Assembly (NCBI GenBank): GCA_034190875.2
Contig: CM067354.1
Location: 34,489,555-34,553,554 of the forward strand
Length of the DNA stretch: 64,000 nucleotides
Reading direction: 5' to 3'
Origin: Urechis unicinctus
Taxonomy: Eukaryota; Annelida; Polychaeta; Xenopneusta; Urechidae
Shown here: in pieces, positions 53,801 through 64,000 of the stretch
Layout of the letters: each line of letters begins with the position of its first letter
How positions within the stretch are numbered: the stretch's first letter is position 1
Notes under the pieces: model-generated
The model's input: the letters and a program-made list of their open reading frames with translations, nothing else
The model's database searches: none
Told to the model about the DNA's origin: nothing
Position numbers and translations under genes: made by a program

Positions 53801-56800
53801 ATCCCGATGCAAGGCATCTCCATCTAAATTCAAGTTTAATGCCCATTAAAATACTTAAGCGGAAATTAGGAATTAATTGATTTGAATGAAAAATAGGGAA
53901 CCATGTACTGAAGTTAAACAGATTATTTGTTAATCGATCTATTATACGAACACACGAATGCGCATTGTCAGTTCAATGACCCATCTGCAAGTTATGAGTT
54001 TTCTGTGTCGACACCACTGATACACGCTATCCTACATTTGAGATCATTTGGTATAGCACAGCGAAAAGTATTGGCTTAATGGTATTGCTGCGATATGCGT
54101 GACATCACAATTCAATCGAGCTTTAAGAAAGGTACCAGATTTAGTGCTCGCTGGTACGCTTATGATTCGTTTGGCTATGAGTCCAGTTTATTATTGCTAT
54201 ATGCTGGTGTATTAATATATTGAAAAAAGACGATGTCTTATTTAAAACAAACAATTGACCCGAATGTTAGTTAACTCTTGTTCTAAAAGCGGTCATCCCT
54301 AACATATAATTGGTTGTTAACGTTAAGCCTAAATCTGAAACTGTGCAGTGTGCCCTTGAAACGTTGTTTATATGTGGATGCTCATATAGTAACATATTCT
54401 CTACAGTACCACGACTTAAAAATGCATTGCCGATCTGTATTGAATAGTTCCGGTTTAAATCCATTCACGACTGCCACTTTGGATCTATTTTACCGCTTTG
54501 CATGTCGAAACAATATTGTTCATTACATGTTACCGGACGTTGATTCTTTTGGATTGCTTACGGAGGCTATTGCACGTGATTCTGCTAATTGTTCAAAAAA
54601 TATTGTGGTGTAATGGTTGCGTTTTTCAGCATTTTCAGCTGTAGGTTAAGTGTAGTGTAAAGTGTTATTTACCGCACATATTAATGTACATTACGAAATT
54701 TTCAAATAGATTAACGGCATAATTGGGTATGCTCTTTACCTTATTCGTGCAATGTACTAAGAGAGTTGAATGGCGACGAAAAGAGTATGAAGCAAGAAAA
54801 ATCAAATGATTACGCGTATAATTTGATATCCATTTAGCCTTGTAGGATTATCCAGTTATAAGTTCAAACGCTGCTGTTTAGCTTTGTCGATTTGGTCGAC
54901 AACGCCGATATTGCACGACACCTAAATGTTTTCGCTGACACTCACTTTTGTGCAGTACTGCTCAATCGATAAACTGATGTGTTGCGTGTATATTGATTGC
55001 ATCACCAATAAACTAAAATATCTTTGAATAATTGAACAGAATGCAATTCAAACAAAATGTATCGCGCGATTCGATATTGCTTTCAGTAGATATAAACCGT
55101 AAGTTGCACAATGAACCATACGGAAATATATTAGTGTGAAGGGCAGTACAGCGATCTATATGCATTTCATTCCATTAACCTAGACCAAGAAGCTCTAGTC
55201 ACGGCACATACATAATTTGTAGTGCCTCCGCAAAACATACATACATCCCTCAGGAGCCTCTCATACTGACGCCGTTAGCCACTGCATCTGTGTGTCTATC
55301 AACTCCCACGCTGAACCAGCTTCCCGCTTGCCGGTTTCACTGCATACATATCATCATGTGGATATATTCTTAGCGTGGATCTTTACTGTTGGCACGAACA
55401 AGTCTTCCAACCAGGTTTCAATCCTGATCCTCATTACGCCAACTCTACCGTTAATTGCTTTAATTACTCGTCCATAATTACCTGACATGAATATTTCCAT
55501 TCCTTAACTCCAACTGTAAACATTTAGGACGTATATTGAACATGGAATGATACTTTTAACCAAGGTGGCAATATAAGGCAATCGTTCTACTAGTTCCCCT
55601 GTTATTGAATGTCATTGTGGTTATCCCCTTCAAATGCATCTATATTTATGTATAACTTCTAGAATGATTTTATGAAAAAGACAAAGGCACAAATGATTAC
55701 GTTGTCAACGCTTACTTTGATGTATAGGAGGTTAAATCCTCTATTAGATAGCTCTTCAGCGCAGCATTCGCAAATGGGCAGAAGTTGTGGCATGTGTGGT
55801 TGCGTGACATTTGTAAAATCCACAGCAAAGTGGTTGTTATTTCAGGCAAGCCTTAAAAGGTATATTTTTCAGTAAAATGACTGTGGACAACCCATCTATG
55901 GTAGGTTGAGGAACACTGTCCAACATTGCGCTGACATATTGATACCTGCGCATATATGTGTTCTTGTATATGTTGAATAAAACGTTGGTTTATGTATGGT
56001 CTTGGTGACATCTTACCATGGATCCAAAACAGGGTCACTTTACGACTGCAAACGTCCACAATTGCTGCATTATATTGCTTTGCTAATACCGTTCATCATC
56101 GGTACATGTCAACCGCGTACTTCCGTGTATTAGTCATTATTCATTGTGATGAGATTATATCAGCCGTTGCTCATGTGGATTATCAATTAATGTTAAAATG
56201 CGACGCACATGTAATGTGCGGGAACTGTAGGTTGATTCGTTTTGTCATTTGGCATCATTTTGAGAGGCGGAGAAAATATTTGTTAATGATTTTGCACCGC
56301 GGCTGTTTGTTCTGCTCAAACTATTGAGACATGTCAAAGGCCGATTGTAATGGTAATTATGCGTCTAATGCAGATGAACAACCTTTCGTAGCGTACAGAC
56401 AGTAGACATCATATAAACAGATACAATCTATCACAATGCTTCTCCTAGGTAAACCCACAAACAAATAAACCTTCGAAGTAACATATGTTGAAATGATGTA
56501 TTTTAGTTATCATAATTCTCCTCTCGAGATTATCATCTTGGATGATTGATTTTAGACGTGTATATCAGGGTTAAACCAAAAGACTATAAAACAGCGTAGC
56601 CAATGTTTAATCCACTTGGCAAACATAGAACGTCGTGTATGTCTTTGGGAAGAATATATCACTTAAAACCATGACAGTTAATTGAATGTCATAAGCGTAA
56701 TTAGATGAATGTAATCCTCCGTGTAGGAACAGTCCTACAAAAGGCAGCACAACCTAGAGAAAACAGTATGTGGCAATGATGAAGATTTCCTGCTCACGCA

Positions 56801-56989
56801 CATTGATCAGCAATCCATTGTTGAACGTATTATATTTATTTGGTCAAAGAATGCTCAATTTTGATATATGCTTTGTACTGCACGATATCAAAAATAATTG
56901 TATTAAATGAGTTTGCACGGTTATATAAGTAATACTGAATTGCGCAGTGATGTTGACCTCTACCATCACCGCTGTCGAATTGTCTATCA
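50895..56989. other. Unrecognised, apparently non-coding DNA
   Basis: About 6.1 kb without a recognised gene, RNA or repeat. Open frames at 54314-54613 (99 codons) and 55992-56327 (111 codons, with CGNC and CLFC pairs) are near the chance limit and have no family that I can name. Confidence 0.4.
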
Positions 56990-57469
56990 ATGTATCAAGG
57001 TTGGAGTAACCCAATATACTGTACTGTAAACAATTGTTCTCTTACGTTTGGTAATTTTACGGGCTATGCTGAAGCTACCTTACGCAGCGATCGGACCAAA
57101 ATGTGTATCTATCCTTCAGACGCTGTGCTTAGTCGCTTGCGAAAGCAATTTACTAGACAAATGACTGGACAATGTCACGCCTCATTGATGATTAGTAACA
57201 ACGCCAGAGGGTCAGACATCCTCTATTCGGCTCACCTCACGACAATGGCACACGCAACCATGCCTCTGCATCATAAACTGTTGGTTGGTGTACCACTCGA
57301 ACAACAAAAAGCAGCATTGAGAGATGTATATTGTGAAAAAACATATTTTGCCTTATCAATGCGACTCATACGTATGGTTTATAATTCGGGTACTTTGTGG
57401 TCTATTTTAACACAATGCGGCTGTTGTGTAAACCCTGGATTGTCGGAATATTTCTTGCTAATTTTTTAA
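56990..57469 (+). CDS. Hypothetical open frame, 159 codons, longest non-repeat frame in the window
   Basis: Starts at ATG and ends at TAA. No signal peptide, membrane segment or catalytic motif is evident. Features are a basic segment RLRKQFTRQMTG around residue 50, HATMPLHHKLLVG near 90, and a Cys-containing end (CGCCVNPG). With stops at about 6% of codons in DNA of this composition, one frame this long somewhere in 64 kb is not unexpected, so I give it low weight. It could be an exon or chance. Confidence 0.2.
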   Translation: MYQGWSNPIYCTVNNCSLTFGNFTGYAEATLRSDRTKMCIYPSDAVLSRLRKQFTRQMTGQCHASLMISNNARGSDILYSAHLTTMAHATMPLHHKLLVGVPLEQQKAALRDVYCEKTYFALSMRLIRMVYNSGTLWSILTQCGCCVNPGLSEYFLLIF

Positions 57470-60400
57470 TGTCATGAATTCATAACAGGAACACTCTCGT
57501 TGTTCTGCTTGCTCTTCTAAGTCCTGATATTGACCCAACTTAGCCTCACAAAACCTTTTTACAGTATTGAACAGTTTTGCTGTTAAGGTCTTTGGATTCA
57601 AAAGTGTATTGGTCTGAGTATTATTTAATGAGCATTCATACTTTTGCCAATTTTGGTCTAATAAACCGAGAAGAAAATATGATGATTACATTTTAAACAC
57701 ATCACAATCATTTCTACCATTGCCGATAATTCCCCGATTGTGGGAAGTTTTTGGATGCAATCGCAGGCCATATGGCACACCAGGCCTCATCATTGCCCAG
57801 TGGAGCATTATCTATAATCAAATAAATAAGTCTTCACGAGGTTTGATCCTCCTTCGGGGCCTGGGCAAAAGCAAAATACTGTACCCGGCCTACACCAAAA
57901 CCTGCCCAATGCTGTGGCCTTACTCATAATCCGTGTCACAGTCAGACGAGCTATGTAGTTATTACTTTTTACTATGCTTCTTGATTAATTGCATAAGTAG
58001 GTCATGCGCTGTTTGCCTTGAAACAGTGACATGTGACTGCTAAGTATCATTTTGCAGTTTGTGCAGAATCTAATTAAAACTGAAACCATTATTGTAACTG
58101 TCTAAATGCGTTTAAGGGGCAATGACGACAAGTTTTTGACCTTCTTTAAATTCTTACTTTGTTTGGCAAAATATGTCCGGTTACAATCCAATCTGAGCAG
58201 TTACTCTGGTATACAAATTTTACAATATCTGACAGGAATATCAATTGCTAATGTTTTATATCGATAAATATAATAGCTCTTGCGAGCTACTGTTGATGAC
58301 TCGGTGTTATGAAATAAATATAATAGCTCCTTCGATTTACAGATAATGACGCGGTGCTATGAAGGATTGAGACTTGACCACACAACCCAAGTTGCTGATA
58401 GCGCACTTTATTATACTACACATATGGTAATAATTTACACCTAATATAGCAGAAGTTTCGCAATTTAAGTTATCCCCCAACGGTTATGTCGATATAAGGC
58501 TGATCCCCTCGAAATGTAGCAATTAACATCAAAATGAACGATTAATGGTATCTATTTTGGAAGGCAGGAGCAGAAACGATGTACATAAAATCTGGAAATC
58601 CACGACAACATAGATTTCAGTGTTGTTGTTGAGTCATCTGATATGAAACCTGAGCTTTATGATTTCAGCATAAATGCCTGCTATTAACGTAAAATAATGC
58701 TCCCATGGCAGCAGATATTCAATTAAGGCATTGTCCAATCAGTAGACAGTGGCTATTTCCAGGCACAAAATTATATCCCCCGATCGTGCTTGCAAGTCCA
58801 AAGATGTGAATGTATGTTTGAGTTCAATTTGATAAAATAAAGTGTGCATGTCTTGAATGTCATCATCAGGTTAATGCAAAGTATGCCAATTGAATCAGCA
58901 CATATATCTCATTAAGTTAATAAGATGGGGTCCCACGTATAGCATTTATGTTAACTTCACATTACAGATTGTTTGTATGAATCACTATAGCTACAATATA
59001 GATAGGTAAAACAATATTGTATGATATATTCCATAACGTTGTTTTTTAATAGATTGTTTTGCATTAAGCTGCCAGCACAGATAAATATAGCGTTAGGCAG
59101 CAGTTACCGGTTTTCGTAATAGATGAATATGTTCCTCTACATCTATTGAATACGATAACCAGCCCGTGCCAGTATTTCAATGTATTGTCAATAAACAAGC
59201 TGTTTTGAATTATACCAGCACATTTCACTTGTGCCACGTCAACAACAACAAGTACGATGATGATAACAATGCGAATTCATAAAGTACACATATATGTATG
59301 TGTTTCCAGTACCACTGCCAGTACCATTTTAGTCTTTCTGCACTTTTGGAAAATATTCCCATTCGACAATTTTTTCAATAATCAAGGGACGAATATCAGT
59401 GGTACTTCCACTGGGGTAACAATGCCTGACTGAATGCGGGTGCGTCATTGGGGCTGAAATCAAATATATTTGGAAAGTGTAAGACCAAATTGCTTAGGTT
59501 CTTCGTTCCTTCGTTTAAGACAGACCCGCCTGGTCAATATTACGCATATAAGCACTTGACATGAGCAATCCCGTTTAAAGTGATATCAAAAAGGATAAAC
59601 AATTAGTGACAGCATTGTGTATGGTGGTATACATCATATCTTCATCCATGCATGGTGTCATATCTCCATAAATCCTGATCTGGGTTTTTTTACACAGAAT
59701 ATCCGAGTTCCAAGGGCCATGCAGAGCGATTCATTAACATTATATCTTCTTTAGACGCTAGTATGTTAAACAAGGCAAGCTTCGTGGGTTCTTCCAGGTT
59801 GGGATTAATGTTAAGAAATTGTATCGTTACTCTTTGCACAGAATGCGATATGTGAAGATACGACAAGCACATACGCCAATGTGTTTGTTCGAATCACAAC
59901 TGCTCCAAATATAGTTTGCACTTAGACGATTTTTTTGTGATTATTGTGCACAGCATATCATTGTTCGTATGATGCTCAACCGTACAAATACATAAGACTA
60001 ACACGTTCCTCGGTTAATATAAACTCTAGCATAGTATCTGAATAGCTTATCACGCTTAGAGCCATTGAGAGATTCATTGCTGACCATCTACATTAAGCCA
60101 TGCGCAATGTTTTGCACGCGTGTATACGCGCTGAAAGGTTCAAGCTTATCATCATTTACCCGTACAAAATATTGCATGAATTATGCAGATATCTTTCAAT
60201 GATGTATTTGAATACAGTAAAATAAGGAAATGTGCCATCGTTCGAACGACTTGACATCCGTTGTGTTTTCACTACTCCAATATCTCATTATATTCATGTA
60301 TACATTTATTTATGGCTGTTAGACCGGTTATGCCTAGCCAAGACTATATTCACCTGCTGTCGAGTGCACCACTGCTATTTTTGTTTACGTGTAGGTTTTG

Positions 60401-60893
60401 CCAGAGATTTAGAAGTGCTATCGATCGACGGTGTCGCAAATTTGTACTGTTAAGAGACCTGCGCGTGTGCCGAATATCAACCAAAAAGAAGTTTTAACCT
60501 CGAATGCATCATGCTTTGCCTTGACGGGTTCATTTTTGCTGCCTTGTTCTGCCGCATGAAATGATTCTAAAAGTGACCCATAAACAGAGATGCAAAGAGG
60601 GGCGAAAGGCCATGATGACACTTTGCAATAAAAGTGCCATCATTTGAATGATTTTCACTAACAACAATGTAAATCGGCTCTCAAGGGTGCATACCAGCCG
60701 CTAATCCGGTTGCTTGTTGCTCATCGAGAAGTCAAGGTATTATTCCAACTCCCCGGAATTCAGCTAAGGCGCGAAATACTAACACCTGCCGAGCCGCTGC
60801 CACGGCCGTACAGTGTTGACTCCAAACGAGGACAAACGGTGGTGGGAAGTCGGCAGATCCCTGATTACCGACGTTGGCAATATTTTACAAAAT
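57470..60893. other. Unrecognised DNA with one small tandem repeat
   Basis: No supported gene or RNA. It contains the 50-bp tandem repeat at 58263-58363, and a slightly GC-richer stretch with a 61-codon open frame just before the TA array (60710-60895) that shows no motif. Confidence 0.4.
58263..58363. repeat. Two-copy tandem repeat, period about 50 bp
   Basis: The units begin ATAAATATAATAGCTC at about 58264 and 58314, and both end in GA(C/T)(T/G)CGGTG(T/C)TATGAA-like sequence. Internal bases differ, so the duplication is not recent. Confidence 0.85.
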
Positions 60894-61422
<529 letters not shown>

Positions 61423-61425
<3 letters not shown>

Positions 61426-64000
61426 AATATGCATTGTTTATGTGATTGATCATTAATGTTGAAATTTATTAATAGTTATTGAATCCGCTGCATGATCTAA
61501 AAGGTTACGTATTACGACACGACCTCTATAATGCATAACATGCCAAGGCATATCTCATTTCCATGGGATACGAGTAAGCAGCAAGTCCGGGTAATGCCAC
61601 TGGTAGTAACTTTTGTAATAGCTGCTCCGGCAGGTTTACGTTAATTTATGAGTTGATCGATTATATCATGAAACGCTAGGCAATTGTGGCCATAGCATGT
61701 ATTAACGTCCACAATCAATGAGTGAATATTAAATGTCCTTTAAAAAACGTATCGATCAACCTATTTGCTGCATACGCATTCATTGCTCTCACGATGTATG
61801 TACAATGAATACCATTAAACGATGGTTTGGTACGACCAGTGTATTGCGAATTAATATTTTGCATTGAAAAGACAATCAGCAGTGAATTACCATTGTGGTG
61901 GAGTGTTATTCCAGCTATTGTTACAGCTCTCACCCTTTTCCAATGTCTTCAGAAAGCAAAGAAAGAGGCGACGAGGTTGTCAATAATTTGTAAGATCTGT
62001 TGCTAACGCTACGACATCCAGCAGCAAAATATTTGGATGTTGGCCTATTATCCTGAGTGCCATTATATCCTGGTGATTAATATTCTACGTTAGCTGTCGG
62101 ATGACCCTGACGCTGATCGCGAGTGTAATCCGGCCATTGTAAACGAGTATTGACTTAGTCCATATCTACAGCCTGTGCTGCGGTGTTTATAATCAAACAC
62201 CGTTTCAAAAATGGATCGTTCTGGGCAATTTCTGCTAACTATTGCAATTCGCCTCTCTCCGGCGGTTAATCGGTGGCTTCTGCTACGACTCTACGACCAA
62301 AATGACTATATATGCTGTATAGACAAATGAGATTGATTCACGTATTGAGTACTATCTGCAGTTGCATATTACAACCTACCTTGTGCTCTGCTGAGCTAAT
62401 TATCGTGGGATAGGTGGTATGGCTGAATGGATCTTTGCAAATGCTATAAAAGCTTCCAGTCAAGTTAATCAAACCGGGCATACTCTTTATATTCCACAAT
62501 ATCTGTACAATTTCGCCCGAACTAACATATTGACGATAAGTACAGTGCTAAATTGTTTATCTACTGTTTTCATAACCATATTAAGCAGTATTCCAAGCGG
62601 CTATATATCTATTATTGCACCGCGCATCTTGTCACGTGAATCATTTAAGTTGATATAACTTATAATCACAGTGTGTGTTCCGATATTTGAGCTGGACGAG
62701 AGGTTGGAGTTCGAATATTTTCAGCACTCTTCTCTCAGGACAAAACCAATGATACCCAGAGCCATTGACCATTACAATCCGTTGCTATGCGGGTGCTGTT
62801 ATGTACTAACTTAGATAATACTGTTATAATCTGCTTAAGGCTACTTCTGCTCAACAGGCAATGCAACTATTGCTGGAGTACCAGACCCATCCTTTGATGG
62901 TCAATTATTTTCAACAAGGCTCTTTGACGAATAGGAGAAAGGACGCAAATCCGACCCAAGAATATTCGTCACCATATTGAACATGCTACCGAGTGTTTTT
63001 TCTCGGCGCTAACACTACGAGGAACGTACCCACACAGCTAGTTGATTGTAGCGGAAAAAAATTCAATCAAACTTACAGTAACTTCACATTGCCTCCTTGT
63101 GTAATTATGAACTATGTCTTTTGTATGCTTTGCCCAGCTGTTTCTAGGTAGCCCAATGTTGAATCATTACGTATACATGGCATCATCTGTATGTCTTGGA
63201 ACCAGGTTTGGTGTATATCCATGCGGTGTTCCCGCTGCAACACCCCTTAAGTTGACAAATCCTACACACAACAACCTCCAAAGGGTTTTCAAAAGATAGT
63301 CATCTTAGATCAAACAACAAAATCCTTATAACACTAGCAACCAGTCATTGTTGAAGTGTTCATTATACGGGATTCATAAATCAGGGAAATAGTTTCAAAA
63401 TGTCCAAGTAATGCGAGCCCAAACTAGCTGAAGAAATCCCTGCAATATATTGCGATTATTCAGCTAAGCCTTAGCAAATAGAACTGATCCTATATATGAG
63501 ACGAAACGTTCTGTAAAACAAGAGTAAGAGTGGGCACGTGTAAGAGCGGGCAAACGAGCCCTGTGGACAATTGATAATGACCTTATACCAATTGTACCTA
63601 ATTCTCATAATATCGAACGACTATGGTAGATGGTAGTTCGCTGTGAATGATCGACAGCGTGATGTACTTACACCATTTAAAATTGCATCGTTTGTATTAT
63701 GTTAATGCCCTCGAGGAACATCTTTATCAAAACGTTTGTAGTACGTTTTAAGTATAGCATCCCATGTCAAGCAACTGAAAGAGCATATCGGCTATTATTT
63801 AGTCCAATAAGCCACCAGAGTGTCGTACAACGCGGTAGATTGAGTGACCACTTAGGCTAAACAATCGTGTTTGGTTATCTTCCGAAAATAGGAACTACTT
63901 TCGTGGTGTCTATTGTTGCACAAAAATCCACCTTCCTCTTCCTGAAGCGCCTCCACCAAACCATACTCTACATCACGTATACCCTATAACTGGGATACCT
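61423..64000. other. Unrecognised, apparently non-coding DNA to the window end
   Basis: No gene, RNA or repeat recognised. Frames at 62419-62658 (79 codons, hydrophobic in its second half) and 63114-63299 (61 codons) are featureless and of chance length. A gene crossing the window edge cannot be excluded. Confidence 0.4.

Noticed and set aside
59690..59872. 60-codon minus frame with FLNINPNLEEPTKLALFNIL, considered as a LINE carboxy-terminal remnant
   Set aside because: No Cys/His motif or neighbouring reverse transcriptase could be seen.
59866..59905. TTCGAATCAC resembling a tRNA T-arm
   Set aside because: No A-box, no acceptor stem pairing and no D-arm in the expected upstream position.

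Overview
This 64 kb window looks like gene-poor nuclear DNA of a eukaryote. It is AT-rich by eye and has several microsatellites hundreds of bases long ((TATG)n, (CATA)n, (TA)n). It shows no bacterial operon organisation and no long open reading frame outside the microsatellites; the longest is 159 codons. CpG does not look strongly depleted, which argues weakly against a vertebrate. The clearest protein homology is a decayed fragment of a Polinton/Maverick-type protein-primed family B DNA polymerase near 10.2-10.5 kb. That fits an invertebrate or protist genome colonised by these elements, but the species cannot be named from the sequence.

Layout. 1-21.9 kb is mostly unrecognised single-copy DNA. 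It holds a 463-bp (TATG)n array (2.69-3.15 kb), a nested inverted-repeat structure (8.59-8.78 kb), the polymerase relic (10.17-10.49 kb), a GC-richer patch (13.78-14.25 kb), and a 2-copy tandem repeat next to a (TA)n array (16.39-16.82 kb). 21.9-50.9 kb is dominated by segmental duplication. Block A (21.88-30.88 kb) and block B (40.16-47.95 kb) are direct paralogues, roughly 90% identical in their best parts. Each contains a (CATA)n array at the same place. A second paralogous pair follows them: 37.1-39.63 kb after block A and 49.15-50.89 kb after block B. The simplest reading is one ancient tandem duplication of a larger unit, later eroded by insertions and deletions. Two adjacent modules just right of the (CATA)n array are inverted in place in one block relative to the other.

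50.9-64 kb is again unrecognised, with a 2-copy tandem repeat at 58.26 kb and a 0.5 kb TA array at 60.9-61.4 kb.

No complete gene is called with confidence, so there is no pathway to describe. The best coding candidates are a possible internal exon in block A with plausible splice sites (26644-26830), and a dispersed repeat family (R) whose copies at about 26.0, 29.7, 37.3, 44.5 and 49.3 kb keep short stretches of similar reading frame. All similarity statements come from reading the sequence by eye; no alignment or database search was run.
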